Source: Cystobacter ferrugineus
Lineage (GTDB): Bacteria > Myxococcota > Myxococcia > Myxococcales > Myxococcaceae
DNA length: 64,000 nucleotides
Direction: 5' to 3'
NCBI RefSeq assembly: GCF_001887355.1
Contig: NZ_MPIN01000003.1
Coordinates: 825,956 to 889,955 of the forward strand
Positions 25,502 to 34,024 of this stretch are shown here, one piece after another; positions within the stretch are counted from its first letter, which is position 1; the number at the start of each line of letters is the position of its first letter. Both the position numbers and the translations under genes were made by a program. The notes under the pieces are model-generated. The model saw only the letters and a program-made list of their open reading frames with translations. It ran no database searches and had not been told where the DNA came from.

Positions 25502-27091
25502 ATGCCCCATCGGTTTGATTTTCTGGTCCTTGGCAGCGGCGTCGCGGGTCTTTCCTTCGCCCTCCAGGCCGCCCGGCACGGCACGGTGGCGGTGCTCAGC
25601 AAGCGCGAGCCGCAGGAGAGCAACACCGCCTATGCCCAGGGAGGCATCGCGAGTGTCCTGTCCCCCACGGACTCGTTCGCGGCGCACATCCAGGACACCC
25701 TGGAGGCCGGCGCGGACCTCAACCACCTGGACGCGGTGGAGGTGACGGTGCGCGAGGGGCCCGAGCGCATCCGCGAGCTGGTGGAGCTGGGGGCCGACTT
25801 CAACCGGCGGGCCACCGGCGAGTTCGACCTGACGCGCGAGGGAGGACACTCCGAGCGCAGAATCGTCCACGCGGGCGACATCACCGGACGCGAGGTGCAG
25901 CGCGCCCTGCTCGCGGCGTGTGCCGAGCAGCCCAACATCACCTTCTTCCCCAACACCGCGGCGATCGATCTCATCCTCGAGCGGCGGCACGGGCCGGGCG
26001 CGCCGGGACGCTGCCTGGGGGTGTACGCGCTCATGCCGTCGGGGAAGATCGAGCGCTTCCTCGGCAAGGGGACGGTGCTGGCCACGGGAGGCGCGGGCAA
26101 GGTGTACCTCTACACCTCCAATCCGGACGTGGCCACGGGGGATGGCGTGGCCATGGCGTACCGGGCGGGGGCCGAGGTGGCCAACATGGAGTTCTACCAG
26201 TTCCACCCCACGTGCCTCTTCCACCCCGAGGCCAAGAGCTTCCTCATCAGCGAGGCCCTGCGAGGCGAGGGCGGCAAGCTGCGGCTGCGCGGGGGCGCGC
26301 AGTTCATGGACCGCTACCACCGGCTGGGGGAGCTGGCGCCGCGCGACGTGGTGGCGCGCGCCATCGACGCCGAGCTCAAGCGCACGGGCGACGACTGCGT
26401 CTACCTGGACATGACGCACCTGGGCCGCGCCTTCGTCTCCGAGCGCTTCCCCAACATCTACGCCACGTGCAAGGCCTTCAACATCGACATGGCCGTGCAG
26501 CCCATCCCCGTGGTGCCCGCGGCCCACTACATGTGCGGCGGCGTGGTGACGGACCTGCATGGCCGCACCACCCTGCCCGGCCTGTTCGCCATCGGCGAGG
26601 TGGCCCACACGGGCCTGCATGGCGCCAACCGGCTCGCCTCCAACTCGCTGCTGGAGGGGCTCGTCTTCGGCCATCGCGCCGCGGCCGTCTGCGCCGAGGA
26701 GGCACGCGCCCTCTCCGCGCCACGCGTGGATCCTCCCGAGTGGGACGAGGGCAGCGCGGTGGCCTCGGACGAGAGCGTCGTCGTGGCCCACAACTGGGAT
26801 GAGATCCGCCGCCTCATGTGGAACTACGTGGGCATCGTGCGCACGGACAAGCGCCTCATGCGCGCGCGCCGCCGGCTGGAGCTGCTGCGCGAGGAGATCC
26901 GCGACTACTACTGGCGCTTCAAGGTCACCCAGGACGTCATCGAGCTGCGCAACATCTGCGAGGTGGCCACGCTCATCGTGGACTGCGCCAGCCGGCGCAA
27001 GGAAAGCCGCGGCCTGCACTTCACCCTGGACTACCCGGAGCGCGACGATCATCGCGGCAAGCACGACACCGTGGTACGCCGCGAGCCGTGA
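25502..27091 (+). CDS. nadB: L-aspartate oxidase
   Basis: 529 residues. FAD-dependent oxidation of L-aspartate to iminoaspartate, the first step of de novo NAD synthesis. The dinucleotide-binding loop GSGVAGLS is at residues 11-18. The flavin and substrate motifs NTAYAQGGIASV, HSERRIVHAGDITG, MEFYQFHPTC and GLHGANRLASNSLLEGLVFG are intact. The ATG at 25502 opens the typical N-terminus; longer frames extend into the divergent promoter. No nadA or nadC lies in the window. The LOG-family gene starts 28 bp downstream. Confidence 0.96.
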   Translation: MPHRFDFLVLGSGVAGLSFALQAARHGTVAVLSKREPQESNTAYAQGGIASVLSPTDSFAAHIQDTLEAGADLNHLDAVEVTVREGPERIRELVELGADFNRRATGEFDLTREGGHSERRIVHAGDITGREVQRALLAACAEQPNITFFPNTAAIDLILERRHGPGAPGRCLGVYALMPSGKIERFLGKGTVLATGGAGKVYLYTSNPDVATGDGVAMAYRAGAEVANMEFYQFHPTCLFHPEAKSFLISEALRGEGGKLRLRGGAQFMDRYHRLGELAPRDVVARAIDAELKRTGDDCVYLDMTHLGRAFVSERFPNIYATCKAFNIDMAVQPIPVVPAAHYMCGGVVTDLHGRTTLPGLFAIGEVAHTGLHGANRLASNSLLEGLVFGHRAAAVCAEEARALSAPRVDPPEWDEGSAVASDESVVVAHNWDEIRRLMWNYVGIVRTDKRLMRARRRLELLREEIRDYYWRFKVTQDVIELRNICEVATLIVDCASRRKESRGLHFTLDYPERDDHRGKHDTVVRREP

Positions 27092-27119
27092 ACCCCCCGC
27101 TTCGAGGAAACCCCCGGAC

Positions 27120-27713
27120 ATGAACATTCGATCCATCTGCGTCTTCTGTGGCTCGCGCATGGGCGCGCGGCCGGAGTACCTCGAGGCCGCGCGGGCCCTG
27201 GGCACGGAGCTGGGCCGAAGAGGGCTCTCCCTCGTCTACGGCGGCGCGGGCGTGGGCCTCATGGGCGCCGTGGCGGACGCGGTGCTCGCCGAGGGCGGCC
27301 AGGTGGTGGGCGTGCTGCCCCACCTGCTCCAGTCCCGGGAGATCGCTCACAAGAACCTCACCGAGTTGCACCTGGTGGACTCCATGCACACGCGCAAGGC
27401 GATGATGGCCGAGCGCGCCGACGCGTTCATCGCCATGCCCGGCGGCGTGGGCACCTTCGAGGAGCTCTTCGAGATCACCACCTGGGCCCAGCTCGGCCTG
27501 CACCACAAGCCCATCGGCCTGCTGAACGTGGCGGACTTCTACGGGCCGCTGCTCGCCCTCATGCGGCGCGCGGTGGAGGAAGGCTTCATTCCGGAGGCCC
27601 GCGCCCAGCCCTTCGTCCATGACGCCTCGCCGAGCGCCCTGCTGGAGTCCCTCCTGAAGGCGGAGCAGCCGCTCACCCCGGCCACGCCCGTCCTCGGCCC
27701 CGAGCAGAGCTGA
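27120..27713 (+). CDS. LOG-family nucleoside 5'-monophosphate phosphoribohydrolase
   Basis: 197 residues. It has the Rossmann-like fold of the TIGR00730/YvdD family. The phosphate and ribose motif PGGVGTFEELFE is intact, with GGAGVGLMGAVAD upstream. Enzymes of this family cleave purine nucleoside monophosphates, including cytokinin ribotides, to base and ribose 5-phosphate. GAGGAAA lies nine bases before the ATG. It is probably co-transcribed with nadB and ends convergently, 17 bp from the next gene. Confidence 0.9.
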   Translation: MNIRSICVFCGSRMGARPEYLEAARALGTELGRRGLSLVYGGAGVGLMGAVADAVLAEGGQVVGVLPHLLQSREIAHKNLTELHLVDSMHTRKAMMAERADAFIAMPGGVGTFEELFEITTWAQLGLHHKPIGLLNVADFYGPLLALMRRAVEEGFIPEARAQPFVHDASPSALLESLLKAEQPLTPATPVLGPEQS

Positions 27714-27730
27714 AGCCGCACGGCCCCACC

Positions 27731-28360
27731 TCAGCGCGTCTGCATCCGCAGCTCCGCCTTGCCGAGCGTGGATGCCAGGCGCAGCAGCACCCACTCGGCG
27801 TTCGCGGGGATGACGAGGGCCCCATTGGAGAAGAGCGCGGGGAAGCGCAGGCGGTAGCCCACCCAGAAGACGCCCGTGTACGGGTAGTAGGCGCGCATCT
27901 CCATGTCCGCCCGGCCCACCCGCTCCACGCTCAGGGGCCGCACCGTGCCCGCCGGCGTCACCAGCTCCACGTTCCAGATGGAGTTGGGACGATCGAAGTC
28001 GTCGTAGTGGTAGTCGTAGACGTAGACACCGAGGAAGAGCTCGTGTGTCCCCGCCGCCGCGGCGATCTCCTGGGCGAGGTTCTCCCGGACGCGCTCCGGC
28101 GGCAGCACCTTGAAGTGGGCCTGGCGGTGGAGACGGGCCTCGCGGAAGGCCTCCGTCTGCAGGGTCGCCGTGGCGAAGAGGATGGTGTCGAAGCCCTTGT
28201 ACACCTCGTCCCGGCCCGAGAAGCGCGCCAGGACCTTCTGGTAGGCCTCTTCCTGGCGCTCATCCTTGCTCACCGGCGCCGAGTCCCCCACCTGCGGGGG
28301 CACGGTGACACAGCCCGCGAGCGCCAGCAGCAGCGCTCCGAACCGCAACCCCGTCCTCAT
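27731..28360 (-). CDS. Predicted lipoprotein of unknown function
   Basis: 209 residues. A lipoprotein signal is present: MRTGLRFG, a hydrophobic core and the lipobox LALAGC. The mature part has no family I recognise. It contains a YVYDYHYDDFDRPNS segment and a beta-rich C-terminal half. The position +2 residue after the cysteine is V, which does not indicate inner-membrane retention. ATG overlaps the pyrE stop by four bases, so it is the last gene of the bactofilin-padC-pyrE operon. Confidence 0.75.
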   Translation of the reverse strand: MRTGLRFGALLLALAGCVTVPPQVGDSAPVSKDERQEEAYQKVLARFSGRDEVYKGFDTILFATATLQTEAFREARLHRQAHFKVLPPERVRENLAQEIAAAAGTHELFLGVYVYDYHYDDFDRPNSIWNVELVTPAGTVRPLSVERVGRADMEMRAYYPYTGVFWVGYRLRFPALFSNGALVIPANAEWVLLRLASTLGKAELRMQTR

Positions 28361-28926
28361 GGGATGAAGTCCCGGCGGGTGAACAGGGTGTGGAGCTTGT
28401 GGCCGCTGGCCTCGACCGCCTCGCGTCCACCCTCCAGCCGATCCACCAGGGCGAAGGCGCCGAGCACCCGCAGCCCTTCGAGCTGCGCGCGCTCGATGGC
28501 CTTGAGCGTGGAAGCCCCCGTGGTGACCACGTCCTCGAGGATGGCCACGGGCGCGCCGGAAGCAAGCGCCTTCATGCCCTCGATCCACTGGCCCGTGCCG
28601 TGGCCCTTGGGCTCCTTGCGGACGATGAAGGCATGCAGCGGCGTCTGGGCCAGGTAGCTCGTGAGGCTGACGGCCGAGGCCAGGGGATCCGCCCCCAGCG
28701 TCAGTCCCCCCACCGCCACGGCCTCGGGGGCCTCGCGGCGCACCGCGTCCAGCAGCAGCCGGCCGATGAGGTAGTGCCCCTCGGCCAGCAGCGCCGTGCG
28801 CTTGCAGTCGATGTAGAAGTCCGACTCCTTGCCCGAGGAGAGCACCACCTTGCGCCGCTCGAAGGAGCGCTCGGTGAGCAGTTGCAGCAGCCGGTCCCTG
28901 TCACGCGTGGACGCGTCCATCTTCAC
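28357..28926 (-). CDS. pyrE: Orotate phosphoribosyltransferase
   Basis: 189 residues. It converts orotate and PRPP to OMP in pyrimidine synthesis. [17 protein letters not shown] is the family N-terminal motif, [11 protein letters not shown] the core loop, and [14 protein letters not shown] the PRPP-binding motif. The ATG overlaps the padC stop by four bases, so it is translationally coupled to a chromosome-organisation gene, a metabolically odd partnership. Confidence 0.95.
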   Translation of the reverse strand: MKMDASTRDRDRLLQLLTERSFERRKVVLSSGKESDFYIDCKRTALLAEGHYLIGRLLLDAVRREAPEAVAVGGLTLGADPLASAVSLTSYLAQTPLHAFIVRKEPKGHGTGQWIEGMKALASGAPVAILEDVVTTGASTLKAIERAQLEGLRVLGAFALVDRLEGGREAVEASGHKLHTLFTRRDFIP

Positions 28927-29756
28927 AATTTCTCCAGCCAGGCCACGAGATCCGCGGAGTAGCGCAGCTGGGTGATCAGCTCCTGCTTGCGCGTCTCGTC
29001 GAGGTCGGCGAACACATCCGCCAGCAGCGCCAGGTCCTGGTTGATGTCCACCAGCCGCTGGGTGGCCTCCACGGCCAGCTCGTCCGCGTCGACCTCCTCT
29101 TCCACCGTCTCCGGCGCCAGCGACTCGTCGGTGGCCAGCGCCTTGTCCAGCATGTCCCGGGCGATGGGCGTGAGCCGCCCCTCCGCCTCGAGCTCGTCCC
29201 GGCGCGCCTCCAACTGCTCGCGGCTCACCGGCTCGGCATGGATGGCCGAGGCGAGCGCCAACAGCAGTGCGTCCTCGTCGGACAGATCCGTGTGCAGGCG
29301 CGCGAGGACGCGGTCGCGCTTGAGGAAGCGCAGCGCCGCCACGCGCCGGAAGCCGGAGATGATCTGAAAGCGATCCGGCGGCCGGAAGCGCACGTCCACC
29401 GGGAAGAGCTGGCCCAGCCGCGCCAGATCCGTGGCCAGCGCGGACAAGTCCCCCACGGGGCGGATCTGGAAGGTGGTGTCCTCGTCGATCCGCTCCAGTG
29501 GAAGGTGGGCGGGAGCCACGTGACCGCGACGGCGCAGCGTGGCGGACTCGAGGCTCTCGTCGGCGACCTTCGGGGGCGCCTCCGCGGCCCCGGCATGGGG
29601 CTGCTCGCCCCCGGACACCGCGCCCGTGGGCTCCTGTACGGCCTCGGCGGAGGCGCCGGACGGCTCGGCCGCGTCCACTCCGGGCGCGACCTCCGCCTGG
29701 GTGCTCGGCTCCGCGTCCACCTCGTCGATCCTGTTCTCGGCGTTCATGGCGTTCAT
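28923..29756 (-). CDS. padC: PadC-like ParB/Srx-fold protein
   Basis: 277 residues. An acidic, alanine/proline-rich N-terminus (1-75) is followed by a ParB/Srx-fold core, with FQIRP and [11 protein letters not shown] (the GxRR nucleotide-binding motif, residues 134-138). The helical C-terminal half is acidic. There is no helix-turn-helix of the kind used by ParB to bind parS. In M. xanthus PadC binds CTP and links ParA to the bactofilin scaffold; identity here rests on the fold plus its position directly after three bactofilins. The ATG at 29756 has AAGG upstream; a GTG two codons earlier is possible. Confidence 0.85.
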   Translation of the reverse strand: MNAMNAENRIDEVDAEPSTQAEVAPGVDAAEPSGASAEAVQEPTGAVSGGEQPHAGAAEAPPKVADESLESATLRRRGHVAPAHLPLERIDEDTTFQIRPVGDLSALATDLARLGQLFPVDVRFRPPDRFQIISGFRRVAALRFLKRDRVLARLHTDLSDEDALLLALASAIHAEPVSREQLEARRDELEAEGRLTPIARDMLDKALATDESLAPETVEEEVDADELAVEATQRLVDINQDLALLADVFADLDETRKQELITQLRYSADLVAWLEKL

Positions 29757-29808
29757 CCGCACCCTTGGCTCAACCCGTCACCTCGCGGGACGGGTTACCC
29801 CCAACGCT

Positions 29809-30495
29809 TCAACGACCCTTCTTCTTCACGATGACCTTCTTGCGAGCCCCCTCCGCCACCGAGGGAGGAAGCGGAGCCGCGGGGGGCGGCCGGGGAGGCT
29901 CGGGACGCGTCGGCTCGGCGGCCCGAGCGGCGGGCGGCGGAGGCGGCACGGGCCGGGACGCCGGAGCCGGTGGCGGCGCGGGCCGGGCAGGCGGTGCGGC
30001 CGCGGGACGCGACGGCGCGGCGGGCGGCGTGGGACGACCCCCCGGCAGGGCGGGACGGGCCACGGTGGTGCCCGGACGCAGCGGTGCGCGCACGGCGGCC
30101 GGACGCGGCAGGGAGGGACGCTCGGCGGGCACGCGGCCCGGCTCCACCTCGCCCATGTCCACGCGGCCGCGGAAGCTCGCCCCGTCCACGATGATGACGC
30201 GCGGCGAGTGGATGTCACCCACCATGCGGCCCTCGCGGGTGAGCTCCACGCTCTCGGTGGCGTTGATGTTGCCCACCACCACGCCGCTGATGATGGCGTT
30301 CTTCACCGCCACGTTCGCCTTCACCACGCCCGTGGGCTCCACGATGAGGGTCCGGCTGAGGGTCAGCTCCCCCTCCACCCGGCCGCGGACGGTCAGGTCC
30401 TCGTCACCCGTCAGCTTGCCGCTGATGAGGATGGAGGGACCCACCACGGTGTTGTTGACGATGGCCCCGGAGGCCAGTTCCTTCGTGGTGGCCAA
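29809..30495 (-). CDS. bacP: Bactofilin with long proline-rich tail (BacP-like)
   Basis: 228 residues. The bactofilin beta-helix core covers about residues 15-115, with repeated GxL/V-type turns (GKLTGDEDLTVRGRVEGEL). A proline/alanine/arginine-rich tail of about 100 residues ends in the basic sequence KKVIVKKKGR. In M. xanthus BacP the C-terminal basic stretch mediates partner binding (recalled, not checked). It is third in the trio: it starts three bases after the bacO stop and ends 52 bp before padC. Confidence 0.88.
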   Translation of the reverse strand: MATTKELASGAIVNNTVVGPSILISGKLTGDEDLTVRGRVEGELTLSRTLIVEPTGVVKANVAVKNAIISGVVVGNINATESVELTREGRMVGDIHSPRVIIVDGASFRGRVDMGEVEPGRVPAERPSLPRPAAVRAPLRPGTTVARPALPGGRPTPPAAPSRPAAAPPARPAPPPAPASRPVPPPPPAARAAEPTRPEPPRPPPAAPLPPSVAEGARKKVIVKKKGR

Positions 30496-30498
30496 GGA

Positions 30499-30825
30499 TC
30501 AGCGCTCCTTCGGGATGTCCATGTCGACGTTGCCCTTGAAGGAGGCTCCGTCGGCGATGAGGATGCGCGGGGCCCGGATGTCACCCACCACGCGGCAGTC
30601 CGTCTTGAGCTCCACCTTGTCCGAGGCCGCGATGTTGCCGGTGACCCGGCCCGCGATCTCCACGTTCTGCGTCTCGATGTCCGCCTCGACCACGCCGCTG
30701 CCCTCGACGTAGAGGCTCTCCTTGAGGGAAATCTTCCCCTTCACGGTACCCTGGATGACCAGGTCCTCGTCGCCGGAGATCTCCCCATCGATGACAATGC
30801 TCGAACCGATGACCGTATTCGCCAT
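30499..30825 (-). CDS. bacO: Bactofilin (BacO-like)
   Basis: 108 residues, almost entirely the bactofilin beta-helix core: IDGEISGDEDLVIQGTVKG, VVEADIETQNVEIAGRV and PRILIADGASFKGNVDM. It has short flanks and no membrane segment. Bactofilins self-assemble into filaments without nucleotide. It lies 50 bp after bacN and three bases before bacP. Confidence 0.88.
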   Translation of the reverse strand: MANTVIGSSIVIDGEISGDEDLVIQGTVKGKISLKESLYVEGSGVVEADIETQNVEIAGRVTGNIAASDKVELKTDCRVVGDIRAPRILIADGASFKGNVDMDIPKER

Positions 30826-30875
30826 GAGTGTTGTCCACCCCTCCCGAGAGGCATGCTGCTGGCCGCGAGGCCCGT

Positions 30876-31220
30876 TTAGATGTCGTCCGGCAACTTCACG
30901 TCCATCTCGATGGAGCCGTTGAACACCGCTCCATCCTCGATGACCACGCGCGGGGCCTTGATGTCTCCGGCCACCTTCGCCGACGCGTTGATCGCCACGC
31001 GCCCCGAGGCGTCGATGTTGCCACTCGCCTCGCCATTGATGGTCAATTCCTCAGCGCGGATATCCGCCTGCACCTTGCCGGTGCCCTCGATGGTCAGGTG
31101 ATTCTTCAGGGCAATCTGCCCCTCCACCCGTCCCTCGATGATCAGATCGCCGCCCCCGGTGAGATTGCCCCGGATGACGATGCCCTTGCCGATGATGCCC
31201 GTTTGATCGCCCTGTGCCAT
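30876..31220 (-). CDS. bacN: Bactofilin (BacN-like)
   Basis: 114 residues. Core beta-helix with IRGNLTGGGDLIIEGRVEG and PRVVIEDGAVFNGSIEMDV; the PR(V/I)xIxDGAxFxG motif is shared by all three bactofilins here. It is the first of the trio, starting 35 bp after the upstream hydrolase gene on the same strand, so the operon probably begins further upstream. Assignment to BacN is by order. Confidence 0.88.
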   Translation of the reverse strand: MAQGDQTGIIGKGIVIRGNLTGGGDLIIEGRVEGQIALKNHLTIEGTGKVQADIRAEELTINGEASGNIDASGRVAINASAKVAGDIKAPRVVIEDGAVFNGSIEMDVKLPDDI

Positions 31221-31255
31221 GCGGTGAAGCCTCGGCTGTGAGATTCCAACCTACG

Positions 31256-32107
31256 TCAGAGACGTTCGGAGATCCAGTTGCAGATATCCCGGAAGACCTG
31301 CTCGCGCCCGAGTTCATTGAGCGGCTCGTGGCGCATCCCGGGATATGCCTTGTACACCTTGTCGCGCGAGCCCACGGCATCGAAGAAAGCGCGTCCGGTC
31401 TCCACCTTCGCCACGCCGTCCTCCGCTCCGCTGAAGAGCAAGAGCGGCACCTGGAGGCCCGGCGCGATCGCCAGCACCCGTGCCTGGGCCTTCGCCGACT
31501 CGATGAACCAGCGCGGGGTGACGATCCGTCCGTAGAGCGGATCCGCGCCCGCCGCGCGCTGCACGGCCTCGTCCCGGCTGAGCTGCTCGAGCTTGAGCTC
31601 GGTGGGCAGGGGCGCCCACGGCAGCACCCGCGCCAATACCTTCGCCGCCAGCAGCTTCACCGGGGGCGGAGTGATGGCGAGCTTGAAGAAGGGCGAGGAC
31701 AACATCATGCCGCTCAGCCCCTGCAGCCCGCCCCTCGCCCACAGGTGCACGGACATCAATGCCCCGTGGCTGTGCCCGAGCAGGAAGAGCTTCCCGCCGC
31801 CCGCCGCCCCACGCACCCGCTCCCAGAAGGCACTCAGATCGTCCAGGTAGTCCGGCCACGCATCGCAATGGCCCCGGCGCCCGTCCGCTCGGCCATGGCC
31901 ACGGTAGTCGAAGCCGTGCACGGCGAAGCCCTGTCCCGTGAGCGCCTCGATGGCCGGCAGGTAGCGGCCGATGTGATCCCCATAGCCATGCACCACGGCC
32001 ACGTGGGCGCGCGGCTGCTCCGGCTGATCGGATCTCCAATAGAGCCGGAGCCCGTCCCTGCTGGTGAAGAATCCCTCGTCGAAGCGCGCCATGGCTTCCG
32101 GAGACAT
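31256..32107 (-). CDS. Alpha/beta hydrolase, lysophospholipase/monoglyceride-lipase-like
   Basis: 283 residues. Canonical fold markers: VVHGYGDHIGRY (oxyanion-hole region), FDYRGHGRADGRRGHC and the nucleophile elbow GHSHGAL. The acid is in LLLFSGAEDGV and the histidine in PGMRHEPLNE. The RGHGxSxGxRGH-type motif is typical of the serine aminopeptidase S33/monoacylglycerol lipase group. There is no signal peptide. ATG overlaps the TPR-gene stop by one base. The substrate is unknown. Confidence 0.88.
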   Translation of the reverse strand: MSPEAMARFDEGFFTSRDGLRLYWRSDQPEQPRAHVAVVHGYGDHIGRYLPAIEALTGQGFAVHGFDYRGHGRADGRRGHCDAWPDYLDDLSAFWERVRGAAGGGKLFLLGHSHGALMSVHLWARGGLQGLSGMMLSSPFFKLAITPPPVKLLAAKVLARVLPWAPLPTELKLEQLSRDEAVQRAAGADPLYGRIVTPRWFIESAKAQARVLAIAPGLQVPLLLFSGAEDGVAKVETGRAFFDAVGSRDKVYKAYPGMRHEPLNELGREQVFRDICNWISERL

Positions 32108-33981
32108 TAGCGACCCGCCGCACCAGTGGATAGCAACTTCAGCTTCCGTTCGATGAGCACGCGTTGATCCGCGGGGTCGGCGGCCTCCGGCATCCGCTCC
32201 AGCACCTCCAACGCCCGCCGCCAGGCCTCCGCCGCCGCCTCCGGACGCGACACCCGCTGGTAGGCATCCCCCAGGTGCTCGAGGATGACGGGCTCCTCGG
32301 GCTCCAGCTCCGCCGCGCGCGCCAGGGTGCGCACCGCGTTCGGATAGTCGCCGCGCTGGTAGTGGATCCACCCCAGTGAGTCGAGGAACGAGCCGGTGTC
32401 CGGACGCAACGCCAGCGCCCGCCGCACCAGCCGCTCCGCCTCGGCGAAGTCCTGGCCGTGTTGCGCGAGCAGATAGCCGATGAAGTTCATGGCCGGCGCA
32501 TGGTCCGGCTCCAGCCGCAGCACGCTGCGCATCGAATACAGGGCGCCCGGCACGTCCCCCATGTCCAGCAACACCGTGGCGAGCACGTAGCGCGGCGCCG
32601 CGTCCTCTGGCGCCTGGGAGATCGCCTCGCGCAGCGCGGCCAGCGCCTCACCGAGGCGGCCCAGGCGCTTGAGGGTCGAGGCGAACGCCTCCAGCAGTTC
32701 CGGCGCCCGCTTGCGCCCGAGCGCCTCGCGCAACAGGGCCACCGCGCGCTCCGCATCTCCACCGCGCTCCACGGCCCGGGCCTGCTGGATGCGCAGGCCG
32801 GTGTCCTCGGGATTCTCCTCGATGGCTTCCGCGAGCAGGGCCAGCGCCTCCGGGTGCCGTCCCGCCTGGGACAGGCAGAGGGCCCGGCGCGCGCGCGCAT
32901 CGGCCGCCAGCACCGAGCCGTCGGGCACCTCGGCATAGGCGGCCGCCGCCTGCTCGAAGTGACGCAACCGCTCGTGCACCAGGCCCGCGTAGAAGGACAC
33001 GCGCGGCGACGCGCCCCGGCCCCCACGCGCCGCGTCCAGCACCTCCAGCGCCGAGGGGTTGTCCCGCGCGGACAGGAACAGCAGCGCCACCTGCACGGTG
33101 AGCTCCGGATCCCCCGTGTCCGCCAGCAGCCGATCGAAATACGCCCGCGCCCGCACCGACGAGCCGAGCCGCAGGGCGAGCCGCCCCGCCCCCTCCAACA
33201 TCGCCGCGTTGTCCGGGTCGCGCTCCAGCGCCCGCGCCAGATACTCCTCCGCCGCCGCCAGGCGCCCGGCCTTCTCGTTGAGCCGCGCGAGCGTGATCAA
33301 CGCCTCCACGTCGCCCGGGTCGCGCGCCAGCGCCCGCTTGAGCATCCGCTCGGCACGCACGGGATCTCCCCGCTCGGCCAGGGCCAGCCCGAGCCGCCGG
33401 TAGCCGGAGACCTCGCCAGGAAGCGCCGCCGCCAGCGCCTCGACCGCCTTCACCGCCTTCTCGTTGGCCCGTGCCTCCAGATGGAGCTGCGCCAGTTGCA
33501 GGTAGGCCTCCGGTTCGCGGGGCTTGAGCCGGATGGCGCGGCGCAGGTGTTGCTGGGCGAGCCGGGACTTGCGCGCCTCCTTCAGCACGCGCGCCAGCAT
33601 CAGCCGCGCCTCGTAGTAGCGGGGCTGGAGCTCCACCGCGCGCCGCAACTCCCGCTCGGCCCGATCCAACTCTCCCAGGAGCAGCAGTTCCTCACCCAGC
33701 CGCGTGAGCAGGTAGGGGTTGGCCTCGTCGGTGGCCAGCGCCAGCCGCAGCTCGTCCGCCGCGCCCTGATACTGGCCCTCCAGGTGCAGCAGCCTCGCCT
33801 TCAAGGCATGCGCATAGCTGGCGGACGAAGCGGTGCCGACCGCGGGGGACGTCGGGGACGTGGCCTCGCGCATGGCCGAGCGATCCACCTTCGGCCGACG
33901 GGCAACGGGCGCCGCGACCGCTCCCCACCCGAGGAGGAGCAGCAACGGCACGGCGCGGGCAGCGTTTCGCGGGATGCGCAC
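32107..33981 (-). CDS. Exported protein with about 15 TPR repeats
   Basis: 624 residues. A signal-like N-terminus (RIPRNAARAVPLLLLLGWG, cleavage after VAA) is followed from about residue 55 by back-to-back 34-residue TPR units to near the end. The start is GTG at 33981, fixed by the signal peptide; GGAGG sits unusually close to it. There is no catalytic domain. Proteins of this type scaffold periplasmic or outer-membrane assemblies. It is followed by the hydrolase, overlapping by one base, and probably heads the operon that reaches the bactofilins. Confidence 0.8.
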   Translation of the reverse strand: MRIPRNAARAVPLLLLLGWGAVAAPVARRPKVDRSAMREATSPTSPAVGTASSASYAHALKARLLHLEGQYQGAADELRLALATDEANPYLLTRLGEELLLLGELDRAERELRRAVELQPRYYEARLMLARVLKEARKSRLAQQHLRRAIRLKPREPEAYLQLAQLHLEARANEKAVKAVEALAAALPGEVSGYRRLGLALAERGDPVRAERMLKRALARDPGDVEALITLARLNEKAGRLAAAEEYLARALERDPDNAAMLEGAGRLALRLGSSVRARAYFDRLLADTGDPELTVQVALLFLSARDNPSALEVLDAARGGRGASPRVSFYAGLVHERLRHFEQAAAAYAEVPDGSVLAADARARRALCLSQAGRHPEALALLAEAIEENPEDTGLRIQQARAVERGGDAERAVALLREALGRKRAPELLEAFASTLKRLGRLGEALAALREAISQAPEDAAPRYVLATVLLDMGDVPGALYSMRSVLRLEPDHAPAMNFIGYLLAQHGQDFAEAERLVRRALALRPDTGSFLDSLGWIHYQRGDYPNAVRTLARAAELEPEEPVILEHLGDAYQRVSRPEAAAEAWRRALEVLERMPEAADPADQRVLIERKLKLLSTGAAGR

Positions 33982-34024
33982 GCCTCCGATTCTAGCGCGG
34001 AGGCGGCGCCCACGCAGGGGCCCT

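Noticed and set aside
25487-27205. 572-residue open frame antisense to nadB
   Set aside because: Composition is that of an antisense shadow and nadB on the other strand has every family motif.
29826-30194. Proline/arginine-rich frames within bacP
   Set aside because: Arise from the low-complexity GC-rich tail of BacP; not independent genes.
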